From Candidatus Woesearchaeota archaeon (GTDB lineage Archaea > Nanobdellota > Nanobdellia > Woesearchaeales > J091), in NCBI GenBank assembly GCA_003695045.1, contig RFJB01000052.1, forward strand, positions 1 to 14,781: DNA of 14,781 nucleotides. Direction: 5' to 3'. Numbering within the stretch: the first letter of the stretch is position 1; each line of letters opens with the position of its first letter. A program made the position numbers and the translations under genes. Below the pieces are notes generated by a model, which was given only the letters and a program-made list of their open reading frames with translations, had not been told where the DNA came from and did no database searches. Positions 7,054 through 13,751 of this stretch are shown one piece after another.

Positions 7054-7063
7054 ATATAAAAAA
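7054..7063 (-). promoter_or_regulatory. TATA box of the RDD gene
   Basis: TTTTTTATAT on the minus strand is centred about 27 nt upstream of ATG 7032, consistent with a leaderless transcript. Confidence 0.65.
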
Positions 7064-7078
7064 CTTGTGGCGCATGAG

Positions 7079-7120
7079 GCGGGAAAACAAGCGGGAAAAA
7101 GGTTGAGAAAGAAGCAAAAC
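7079..7120 (-). terminator. T-tract terminator after the pantothenate kinase gene
   Basis: After the TGA at 7130 the minus strand has several T runs, including CCTTTTTCCCG and TGTTTTCCCG. The last two come from a 12-bp tandem duplication (GCGGGAAAACAA, GCGGGAAAAAGG on the plus strand, 7079-7102). Confidence 0.55.
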
Positions 7121-7129
7121 TCATCCGAC

Positions 7130-8134
7130 TCATTCAGAAAAGGCATGGGAAAATGCATGATGCCTCAGCGCGCCGGCAAGGGCGGCAAACGCCGGAAACG
7201 GATGGAAAACAAATCCGGCATGGAGCATGCGCATAACAGCAGAGAGGTCCTCCCGGAAGACAGGGCTTCCGGCAAGAGTCCCCGAGAAGATTATCCGGGA
7301 AGCACCATTTGCCTTTGCAGATTGCAGGGAGAGCATTCCAACGGTTTCTGCCACAAGAGAGAAGCACGCCCTGGCAACATCAGAAGGAGAGTGCTTCTTT
7401 TTTGAATCTGAAGAAAGAGAGGCAAGATTGGATGCCGTGGCATCTGCAGGAAGCAGTCCTATGCCGGAACCGAGAATGTCGCCTATTGTAAGATTGCACC
7501 TGGACGCAACTCCCTGCATGGAAAGGCGCTCTATCTCGGAGAAAGAAGATACATTCAACAGGGCAGAAGCGAGCCCTGAAAGGGTTCCCCCTCCGATTCC
7601 CGTGCCTGAAACATGCTTTGAAGTCACTCTTCCTGAAGGCAACCTTGAAGCCAGAACCATTGCAGTGCCTGTGCCCACAGAAACCGCAAGAACCTTGTCA
7701 CTCCTGACTCCAGTTCCTGAAAAAGCAGAATTGGCAAGCGCGTCAAACTCCGGAACATGGAAAACCGGAAAAGTCACGCCCATCAGTTTGATATTCGGCG
7801 GCAGAGACGCGGAGTTTCCTCCTGTAACGATGACTGATGAAACCTCTGCCAGCTGCGGGCCTGCAAGCGAAGACAGAAAGGAAGAAAGAGCATCCGTAAA
7901 CTTTCTCCTGCTCCTGCCAGAGTAAGTCAAACCCAGGTTTCCTCTCTTTTCAAGAGCAGAGCGAAGAGGAACGAAATATCCCCGGGGGGACTTAACAACA
8001 GGGCATTCCTTTGAAGAAGGTTCGTGTTTTTTCAGGGAAGAACGGGAGAACCTGTAAAGCGCGCCCTTCCAGAATGTCGCTCCCATGTCAAGAACCGCGA
8101 CAACATTATTGTTCTTCATTTCGCCAGCACGCAT
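7130..8134 (-). CDS. coaW: Type II (Fumble/CoaW-like) pantothenate kinase, 334 aa
   Basis: Predicted to phosphorylate pantothenate (or pantetheine) with ATP, the first step of CoA synthesis in bacteria and eukaryotes. It is an ASKHA-fold kinase. The phosphate-1 loop is VLDMGATFWKG (about 14-24). VIVTGG (102-107) and VPEFDALANSA (127-137) follow, with Glu129 at the position of the family's catalytic Glu. VSVGTGTAM and SGTGIGGGTLSGL (176-188) match the phosphate-2 signature, then IGDILGSG (217-224) matches the family's VGDIYG. The C-terminal NGASRIIFSG motif is also typical. ATG 8134 follows OPT by 5 nt with AGGT 8 nt upstream; ATG 8119 is an alternative. Archaea usually use pantoate kinase plus phosphopantothenate synthetase instead. 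An unassigned ASKHA sugar kinase is the main alternative. Confidence 0.85.
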   Translation of the reverse strand: MRAGEMKNNNVVAVLDMGATFWKGALYRFSRSSLKKHEPSSKECPVVKSPRGYFVPLRSALEKRGNLGLTYSGRSRRKFTDALSSFLSSLAGPQLAEVSSVIVTGGNSASLPPNIKLMGVTFPVFHVPEFDALANSAFSGTGVRSDKVLAVSVGTGTAMVLASRLPSGRVTSKHVSGTGIGGGTLSGLASALLNVSSFSEIERLSMQGVASRCNLTIGDILGSGIGLLPADATASNLASLSSDSKKKHSPSDVARACFSLVAETVGMLSLQSAKANGASRIIFSGTLAGSPVFREDLSAVMRMLHAGFVFHPFPAFAALAGALRHHAFSHAFSE

Positions 8135-8139
8135 AATAA

Positions 8140-9885
8140 TCAACCTGACCTGAAGTATCCCTTCCTCATGCCGAAGCCCAACGTCAGAACAAGAACTGCA
8201 GCCAAAGCAGGAACTGAAGCGGCAAGAAAAGAACCGGTGTTTATTCCTGCTGCGCTCAACGCGCCCATGGAAAAGCCAATAATCCCTTCACCACCCATTA
8301 TGCCTGCAGCCACAACCACCCCTTTGTCGAAAAGATTCCTCCTTAAAGCAAACCATGAAAGAAGCCCTCCCAGTCCGACAACAAATCCGAGCGGAAACCC
8401 AAGGAAGAGACCTATGGCAAAAGGCATGACAACAAAAGGCACTGACTGTTTCCTCCTGAGAACGATTTCAAGGAGAAAGCCGGCGATTATTCCGGAAACA
8501 AAAACAGAGGGATGCGCAAAGCCGGTGAGCGCTGCAGCCACGAGCTGCGACTGCGGAGCAGGCATTGAAGAAGTAAAAAGCTCGCGCGAGAAGCCCTTAA
8601 GGAGCACAGCCAGAACGAAGGGTCCGAGAAGAGCAGCGACAATCACTGAAAGCACATCAACCCTCACAATGTCTCTCGCCCTCGTGCCCACAATCTTTGC
8701 CGCTTTGTAATCATGCCCTATGTCGCCTGCCACAGCAGTTGCAACGCTCGCAAAGATTACAATAACAAGCAGGTGAAGAATGGAAAGGTCAAGATGAAAA
8801 ACGGAATACAGAGCAGCGCACGCAACCGCGATAACAATTCCGAACTGTTCAAGGGGGTCAATGTTCGTTTCCCCTGTCATCCTGGCCGCGATGAATACAG
8901 CAACAAGAGTCAAAAGCACAGTCAGAAGCGCTGCCGCAAAAGGAACCGACACAAGATACAAAACAATGAGAGAGAGCAGCGAAAGAACAATTATTCTCAC
9001 AGAGAAACGGGAGGAAAACAGGAGAGATGAAGAGACCTTTCTCCGCGAGGAAAAAACATGATAAGCGAGAAGCCCGAGCCCTGCGCCGAAAAGAAGCCCC
9101 ATGCCCAGATTCTGAACCAGTTTTACTGGCTCAGCAAACCTGTAAGCAGACAAAACCGGAACAAGAACTGCCGAAGAAATCAGAGAACCTGCAAACCAGG
9201 AAAGGGCTGCCCGGGGCTTGAGTATGTAGCCCACGCCGAGAGCTATCGGCATCGGATAAACAGAGAGAACAAGAGAGATGGAGGGAATCGCAAGAAGGGT
9301 TAAACCTGCCGGAAACCAGATGTCCCTTGAAACCGCAAAAAGAGCTGCCAGAATTCCTGAAACCAGAGCCAGCCAGACAAGAAAGCCCCCTTTGAATCCG
9401 GCAAGAATAAGCTTTGCTCCCGCAGTGCCTGACGGAAATGGAAGGTCCTCAACATCAACAAGCTGCCTTCGGATTGGAACAGAAACAAACACCCCGAGAA
9501 GACCGGCAGACAGAACGACCAACATGATTGCCCACAATGTCAGGTTGGGAACTTCCATACCTGAGTTGCGGAGGAAGGCAAGAGCAGGAACTGTAAACAC
9601 AAGAGCGGACGCAACAAGGCCGCCTACAGATGCGCCGGCATGCGCGACATTAAGCTCGTGCGAGGAAAAGCGCCCGAAGATCCGGAGCAAAGCGGCTCCG
9701 GCAATAACAGAGAATATTATGGGCCAGGGCAAAGCTCCCAGGCGGAGGGCTATGTAAGAGGAGGAGGCAACAAGAAAAGCAGACAGAAAGAGAGCGACAG
9801 CAACTGACTTTGCAGTGAATCCCTTTCGTCCGTAGTCAAGTCCATGAGAAGGAATGTTTGAATCATTCTCATAACGGGCTGCCAT
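8140..9885 (-). CDS. OPT-family (oligopeptide transporter) membrane protein, 581 aa
   Basis: Polytopic transporter with about 14-16 hydrophobic segments over its full length. OPT hallmarks are present: an N-terminal GFTAKSVAVALFLSAF segment, AHAGASVGGLVASALVFTVPAL (split here as AHAGASVGG and SALVFTVPAL) near residues 100-120, and DLPFPSGTAGAKLILAG near 160. Later GDIGHDYKAAKIVG is also typical of prokaryotic members. The family moves oligopeptides or metal chelates, usually with protons; the substrate cannot be read from sequence. ATG 9885 is about 28 nt from a TATA box, so the 38 codons of upstream open frame are discarded. It is co-transcribed with the pantothenate kinase gene, 5 nt downstream. 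Divergent from the nuclease gene. Confidence 0.92.
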   Translation of the reverse strand: MAARYENDSNIPSHGLDYGRKGFTAKSVAVALFLSAFLVASSSYIALRLGALPWPIIFSVIAGAALLRIFGRFSSHELNVAHAGASVGGLVASALVFTVPALAFLRNSGMEVPNLTLWAIMLVVLSAGLLGVFVSVPIRRQLVDVEDLPFPSGTAGAKLILAGFKGGFLVWLALVSGILAALFAVSRDIWFPAGLTLLAIPSISLVLSVYPMPIALGVGYILKPRAALSWFAGSLISSAVLVPVLSAYRFAEPVKLVQNLGMGLLFGAGLGLLAYHVFSSRRKVSSSLLFSSRFSVRIIVLSLLSLIVLYLVSVPFAAALLTVLLTLVAVFIAARMTGETNIDPLEQFGIVIAVACAALYSVFHLDLSILHLLVIVIFASVATAVAGDIGHDYKAAKIVGTRARDIVRVDVLSVIVAALLGPFVLAVLLKGFSRELFTSSMPAPQSQLVAAALTGFAHPSVFVSGIIAGFLLEIVLRRKQSVPFVVMPFAIGLFLGFPLGFVVGLGGLLSWFALRRNLFDKGVVVAAGIMGGEGIIGFSMGALSAAGINTGSFLAASVPALAAVLVLTLGFGMRKGYFRSG

Positions 9886-9908
9886 AAAAGGACCGGACGG
9901 AAATTGCG

Positions 9909-9917
9909 TTTTTAAAT
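9909..9917 (-). promoter_or_regulatory. TATA box of the OPT-pantothenate kinase operon
   Basis: ATTTAAAAA on the minus strand is centred about 28 nt before ATG 9885, consistent with a leaderless message. It shares a 112-bp divergent region with the box at 9967-9975. Confidence 0.65.
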
Positions 9918-9966
9918 GTTGCGCTGAAGAGAAGAGTTTTTGCCACTGGACAGGAAAGCAGGCAAG

Positions 9967-9975
9967 ATTTAAATA
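9967..9975 (+). promoter_or_regulatory. TATA box of the nuclease gene
   Basis: ATTTAAATA is centred 27 nt upstream of ATG 9998, so the predicted transcript starts at the start codon. Confidence 0.7.
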
Positions 9976-9997
9976 AGACAACGCACTCAGCGAACGC

Positions 9998-11179
9998 ATG
10001 CCGACTTACAGCCACTCAAAGATAAACACCTTCGAACAGTGCAGTTTAAAATACAAATTCAGGTACATTGACAGAATCCCTGTTGAAGGCGGCCCTGGCA
10101 TTGAAGCGTTCATGGGCAGCATGGTGCATGAAGCCCTTGAAGAGCTTTACGAGCAGGTCCTTAACGGAAAGATTCCTTCTGAAGAAGAAGTGGTTACACG
10201 CTATAAAGAACTCTGGGAAGAACACAAGGAAGGAGAAGAAGAACTGGTAATCGTCAAGGAAGGGATGAGCGAGGATGATTACAAAAACCTTGGCGAGGAA
10301 ATGCTCAGGAATTACTACAGACGGCATTACCCCTTCAACGACAGCAAAACAATCGGGCTTGAAACACAGGAACTACTGGACCTTGACGGAAGCCGAAAGT
10401 ACCACATAAGGATTGACAGGTTCGCCAAGAAAGAAGACGGAACATATGAAGTTCATGACTACAAGACAGGAGGGCGGCTGCCGAGGCAGGAAGACATTGA
10501 CCAGGACACGCAACTGGCAATGTACTCAATATGGGTAAGGGAAAAGTACCCCGATGCAAAGCGGGTTCGCCTCATATGGCATTATCTCAAGTTTGAAGAG
10601 GACCTTGAAACGCAAAAAAGCCCTGAAGAGCTTGAAAAGATAAAGGAAGAAATACTTGAGAAGATAAAAAAGATTGAGCAGGCGGAAAGCTTTGAGCCGA
10701 ATGTGAGCGCCCTCTGCAACTGGTGCGAATATCAGGAGATATGCCCCGCGTGGAAGCACAAGTTCAAACAGGAGGAAGAAGAGCCCGAGGAGGAAGCCCT
10801 GAACGGAAAGCAGCTTGTTGACGAGTATGTCGAAGCAAAAGAAGAATACGACAAACTAAAGGATAAGCTGGTGGAGCTCAAGAAAAAGATTGCAGATTAC
10901 GCCAGGAAAGAAGGAGTCACCACCGTTTTCGGAAGCAGAGCTAAAGCAAATGTCAAAGAAACCGCAAGATACAGCTGGCCTCCCAAGAACACAGAAGAAA
11001 GAGAAGAACTCAAGCTTGCACTCAAAGAGATTCAACTTTACGACAAAGCATCAGACATTGACACAACAGAACTGACACATCTTCTGGAAGAACTGCCCGA
11101 AGAACAGGCGGAAAGGATAAAAGAATTCGCCAAACTCGTGAAAAGCGTCAGGGTAACATTCTCAAAAAACACGGACTAG
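9998..11179 (+). CDS. Fe-S PD-(D/E)XK nuclease (RecB/AddB/Cas4-like), 393 aa
   Basis: Stand-alone nuclease of the RecB-like PD-(D/E)XK superfamily, expected to cut single-stranded or end-resected DNA using Mg2+. Visible motifs in order: SHSKINTFEQC with Cys15; GSMVHEALE with His44; IRIDRF with catalytic Asp140; HDYKTG giving Asp154-x-Lys156; QLAMYS with Gln172 and Tyr176. The Fe-S cluster ligands Cys240, Cys243 and Cys249 (C-x2-C-x5-C) pair with Cys15 as in AddB and Cas4. After residue 258 comes an acidic, helical extension of about 135 residues (a DEYVEAKEEYDKLKDKL coiled coil, then a YSWPPK element) absent from minimal Cas4. No helicase, cas gene or CRISPR lies nearby, so a DNA-repair role is likelier than adaptation. 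Its stop overlaps that of convergent rpiB. Confidence 0.93.
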   Translation: MPTYSHSKINTFEQCSLKYKFRYIDRIPVEGGPGIEAFMGSMVHEALEELYEQVLNGKIPSEEEVVTRYKELWEEHKEGEEELVIVKEGMSEDDYKNLGEEMLRNYYRRHYPFNDSKTIGLETQELLDLDGSRKYHIRIDRFAKKEDGTYEVHDYKTGGRLPRQEDIDQDTQLAMYSIWVREKYPDAKRVRLIWHYLKFEEDLETQKSPEELEKIKEEILEKIKKIEQAESFEPNVSALCNWCEYQEICPAWKHKFKQEEEEPEEEALNGKQLVDEYVEAKEEYDKLKDKLVELKKKIADYARKEGVTTVFGSRAKANVKETARYSWPPKNTEEREELKLALKEIQLYDKASDIDTTELTHLLEELPEEQAERIKEFAKLVKSVRVTFSKNTD

Positions 11180-11625
11180 CACTGGAGAAAGGAATCCACT
11201 TTGCCTATTCGCCTGTTGTGCCGCTCTTCCCCCGAGAAGGGCGTTTTGAGAAACAATTCTGCAAGCTTAACGGCGGTCTCCTCGGAAAGCACGCGGCCTC
11301 CCATACAAAGAACATTCGCATTATTGTGCTCACGCGCCATTCTTGTTGTGTACTCGTCATGACAGAGAGCAGCACGTATCCCTTTGAACTTGTTCGCGGC
11401 CATGCTCATGCCAATGCCCGTGCCGCATATCAGGATTCCCACAGAATTATCCGGATCCGCCTGCACCTTCTCGCACACAAGTTTTGCAAAGTCGGGATAA
11501 TCAACAGAATCAGCGCTTTTGGTGCCGACATCAACAACTTCATAGCCGAGAGATCTCAGATGCTTCACAACGGCTTCCTTATGGGAAAAGCCGCCGTGAT
11601 CCGCTCCAATCACAACCATGACCAT
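11176..11625 (-). CDS. rpiB: Ribose 5-phosphate isomerase B, 149 aa
   Basis: Interconverts ribose 5-phosphate and ribulose 5-phosphate in the non-oxidative pentose phosphate route. Family features: VVIGADHGGFSHK (4-16), DYPDFA (42-47), CGTGIGMSMAANK (67-79) with the catalytic Cys67, REHNNANVL (98-106), and a basic EERHNRRIGKV tail (133-143). Full length, about 149 residues. Start at ATG 11625 or 11619; a GGGGGC run lies 7-8 nt before 11625. Most archaea use the unrelated RpiA, so a B-type enzyme suggests bacterial origin, known from some other archaea. The first 16 nt of the gene overlap the end of the dph2 remnant. The gene has no promoter of its own and appears to depend on the dph2 promoter at 11938. 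Confidence 0.93.
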   Translation of the reverse strand: MVMVVIGADHGGFSHKEAVVKHLRSLGYEVVDVGTKSADSVDYPDFAKLVCEKVQADPDNSVGILICGTGIGMSMAANKFKGIRAALCHDEYTTRMAREHNNANVLCMGGRVLSEETAVKLAELFLKTPFSGEERHNRRIGKVDSFLQC

Positions 11626-11915
11626 GGCGCATGCCCCCATTGAATTATCATATCAACGCCCTGCTTTTCAAGGCCTACCGGCGTGTCGCAGGCGCCAAAG
11701 CAGGAACCCATCCAGATGAACACTTCAGCTCCCGTTCTGCTTTCTATCTCATCGGCAATGCTTCCCGAGAGAGGTTTCAAGCCGTCCGCAAGCTGGATGC
11801 AAACCCTCCTGGCGCGTGCTTCCTTTACCGAAGAAACCGCCCTGTCCAGCTCAAGATCGTATTTCTTGAGGAGTTCGCTTGACGACGGGCTTAACTGAGA
11901 TAAAGCAGATGGCAT
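11610..11915 (-). pseudogene. dph2: Truncated dph2 (diphthamide synthesis), N-terminal 101 codons only
   Basis: The intact enzyme (about 340 residues) uses a 4Fe-4S cluster and S-adenosylmethionine to transfer a 3-amino-3-carboxypropyl group to a histidine of elongation factor 2. Here only the N-terminal domain remains: YDLELDRAV (19-27), RVCIQLADGLKPLSG (37-51), TGAEVFIWMGSCFGACDTP (61-79), and VDMIIQWGHAP (87-97), the family's GH-S/A-P strand. One conserved cluster Cys region is present (Cys72/Cys76); the other two cluster cysteines would lie in the missing two thirds. After HAP the frame runs into the start of rpiB and stops at WSWL. Start ATG 11915 is about 27 nt from a strong TATA box. 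A deletion joining dph2 to rpiB fits best; a functional short paralog or an assembly join cannot be excluded. Confidence 0.8.
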
Positions 11916-11937
11916 AACAAAAGCAATCCGGGAGCGG

Positions 11938-11951
11938 TATATAAATGTTTC
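11938..11951 (-). promoter_or_regulatory. Strong BRE/TATA promoter of the dph2 remnant and rpiB
   Basis: GAAACATTTATATA on the minus strand is identical to the promoter at 3347-3360. The box is centred about 27 nt before ATG 11915, so the message is predicted to be leaderless. It overlaps the stop codon end of the RNase P gene. Confidence 0.8.
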
Positions 11952-12330
11952 AGTTTTTACCTGCTTCTTTACCTGCCTCTTCTTGCGCTCTTCCCGGAGA
12001 GCGCTTTTCTTTCTGCTCCCTGGTGTAGCCAAAACGGGAGATGTGCCCGCAGTCCAGACAAGTGCTCACAACATGACCCTGCGAAGTTCTCACTCTGGCA
12101 TTCCTTCCCGGCATTAGAAAGTGGCGGCATTTCCTGCAAATGCGCCTTTTTATTCTGCTGGGCAGCCGGAGGTTTACCCGTAAAGCCGACTTTACAATTT
12201 CTTCTGCATACCCGTGAGCCAGCGAAGGGTCTGAATCGTAGACCTCCTCGGCAAGCGAAATCAGGTGTTCAGCATGCCTGAGGACGAGATTCTGTTTCTC
12301 TGCCTTTGAAAGCCGGTTGCGGCGAGCCAT
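11950..12330 (-). CDS. rnp4: RNase P protein subunit Rpp21/Rpr2 (Rnp4), 126 aa
   Basis: Protein subunit of archaeal RNase P, which trims the 5' leader from pre-tRNA; it pairs with Rpp29 on the specificity domain. The N-terminal helices (MARRNRLSKAEKQNLVLRHA, then LAEEVYD) are basic and typical. RLPSRIKRRICRKCRHFLMPG leads into the zinc ribbon with Cys65, Cys68, Cys91 and Cys94; the RVRTSQGHVV stretch between them is conserved. The tail is Lys/Arg/Glu-rich. ATG 12330 lies about 26 nt from a TATA-like CTTAAAAATG, so 21 upstream codons are discarded. Divergent from the coiled-coil gene at 12443. Confidence 0.92.
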   Translation of the reverse strand: MARRNRLSKAEKQNLVLRHAEHLISLAEEVYDSDPSLAHGYAEEIVKSALRVNLRLPSRIKRRICRKCRHFLMPGRNARVRTSQGHVVSTCLDCGHISRFGYTREQKEKRSPGRAQEEAGKEAGKN

Positions 12331-12350
12331 GGAGACATGGAAAGAACTCA

Positions 12351-12360
12351 CATTTTTAAG
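12351..12360 (-). promoter_or_regulatory. TATA-like box of the RNase P gene
   Basis: CTTAAAAATG on the minus strand is centred about 26 nt before ATG 12330, consistent with a leaderless message. Confidence 0.5.
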
Positions 12361-12403
12361 ATGTGCGCTTCCGGCGCTTCCGCAGGAGAACAATCCCAGA
12401 TAA

Positions 12404-12414
12404 TTTTATTAAAC
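12404..12414 (+). promoter_or_regulatory. TATA-like box of the 435-aa coiled-coil gene
   Basis: TTTTATTAAAC is centred near 12409, so transcription would start near 12435, only about 8 nt before GTG 12443. The AGGAGGGGG tract at 12435-12443 falls at the predicted transcript start, so it may not act as an ordinary Shine-Dalgarno site. Confidence 0.5.
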
Positions 12415-12442
12415 ACCTTCCCAAACCACACAAAAGGAGGGG

Positions 12443-13750
12443 GTGCAAATAGGCATCATTCAAAAACTGAAAGGCCTTTTCTCACAAGTCGCACAAGGAA
12501 AGGAAGAGCCGGAAGAAGAGATAGAGATGACCCTGGAAGAGCTTCTTGAGAAAATAAGAAATGCAAGAAAGAAGTGGCAGGAAGAGCAGGCAGGCCTTCT
12601 AAGAGTTCAGTTCGAAGAAATGCGGAAAACTGCAAACAAGGTCATGGAAGCCCTGGAAGAGCTGGAGAACGCAAAGCTGAGAAATCCCAATCTTACAATG
12701 AAGGAGAAGCAGTTCATGAAGGGCAACAGGGAGCATTACGTCCACCTGACCCGAAATTTTCTTGAAAAAATCATGGAAGAAATAAGAGCATTTCAGAAAA
12801 CCGGCGGCAGCACTCATGAAGCCGAGAAGTTCAGGCAGAATTTTGATTCCAGGAGAGGAACTCTTAGCAAGGCAACCCAGAGAAACTTCATGGTGCTGCA
12901 GGACTTCTTCAAGAACGAGGTAACCCATGTCGCGAGAATGCTCTCCCACCTGGAGAAGCAGGCCGCATCGCTAAGCGGGATAATCCGCAACAGAGAAGAG
13001 GCAAAAAGGGAGAAACTTGAACATGAGATTGAAAGAGTCGCGAGGATAATCAAAGCTCTGGAAGAAAACAAGTCAGAACTTAAAAAGTTGAAACAGAAGG
13101 AAAGAAAGCTCCAAAAGGAACTCGCGGCGCAAAACGAAGAACTGGAACTCTACAAAAAGGAAAAGGAATATCTGGAATTTGAAGCGCTTAAGGATAAGTT
13201 GTCCAAAAAAAGAAAAGAGATTTCCGCTCTTAAGAACAGCATAAAAAACAGGATTGCGCAGATGGACAAGCCCCTGAGGAAGTACCAGCACATTGCCATG
13301 GACGGAAAGGACATAGGAGAAATGGTTAAAGAGCCGTTCATGTTCATTGTCAATAATCCCGAGAAGAGTTCAGAAATAATTTCAAAGCTGGTGCGCGCAA
13401 TAGAAACAGGACAGGTGGATATCAAGGACAAGCAGAAGGACAAGGTAATCAAAGCTGCAAAAGAGCTGCTGAAGGAAGAGCCATCGCAAGTGTCAGGCAG
13501 GGCAAAGCAGCTGATAGACGAAGAGGAAAAACTCATGCAAGCCGAAGAGAAGCACCCTGCGAGGAAAAAGATTGAAGACCTTGGCGAGAAAATATCCGGG
13601 AAAAAAGAAGAGATTCAGAGGGTGCAAACGAGAATAGCGCTTCTTGAAGACGAGGTCAGCAAGGACATGATTTCAGAAGAGATAAAGAAGATAGAAGAAG
13701 AAGCAAACAAGGTCCTGAGCAGCAGGGAAAGAATAATTATCCGGGAATGA
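12443..13750 (+). CDS. Long coiled-coil protein, 435 aa, unknown function
   Basis: Almost entirely helical and charged (Glu/Lys-rich), with no TM helix, no signal peptide and no Walker motifs, so it is not itself an SMC or Rad50 ATPase. An amphipathic start (IGIIQKLKGLFSQVAQG) is followed by a helical region to about 190, a dense coiled coil at about 190-280 (ELKKLKQKERKLQKELAAQ), a more globular part at about 280-345 (KPLRKYQHIAMDG, then KEPFMFIVNNPEKSSEIISK), and a second coiled coil to the end. The start is taken at GTG 12443; no ATG lies upstream in frame, and AGGAGG is only 2 nt away, so the true start may be a few codons later. Its stop is 1 nt from that of the convergent small coiled-coil gene. 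I do not recognise the family. Confidence 0.88.
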   Translation: MQIGIIQKLKGLFSQVAQGKEEPEEEIEMTLEELLEKIRNARKKWQEEQAGLLRVQFEEMRKTANKVMEALEELENAKLRNPNLTMKEKQFMKGNREHYVHLTRNFLEKIMEEIRAFQKTGGSTHEAEKFRQNFDSRRGTLSKATQRNFMVLQDFFKNEVTHVARMLSHLEKQAASLSGIIRNREEAKREKLEHEIERVARIIKALEENKSELKKLKQKERKLQKELAAQNEELELYKKEKEYLEFEALKDKLSKKRKEISALKNSIKNRIAQMDKPLRKYQHIAMDGKDIGEMVKEPFMFIVNNPEKSSEIISKLVRAIETGQVDIKDKQKDKVIKAAKELLKEEPSQVSGRAKQLIDEEEKLMQAEEKHPARKKIEDLGEKISGKKEEIQRVQTRIALLEDEVSKDMISEEIKKIEEEANKVLSSRERIIIRE

Positions 13751-13751
13751 A

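Noticed and set aside
7227..7925. 232-codon plus-strand frame opposite the pantothenate kinase
   Set aside because: The minus-strand frame carries all kinase motifs; the plus-strand product is a low-complexity shadow.
8024..9757. Several long plus-strand frames opposite the OPT gene
   Set aside because: They are Arg/Lys/Pro-rich antisense shadows of a hydrophobic membrane protein.
9998..11179. Nuclease as Cas4 of a CRISPR system
   Set aside because: It has Cas4-like motifs but no array, cas1/cas2 or other cas gene nearby, and a C-terminal domain foreign to minimal Cas4.
11218..11643. 141-codon plus-strand frame opposite rpiB
   Set aside because: Antisense shadow of a clearly recognisable rpiB.
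12443..13750. Coiled-coil protein as SbcC/Rad50/SMC ATPase
   Set aside because: No Walker A, Walker B or signature motif is present; the resemblance is only coiled-coil composition.
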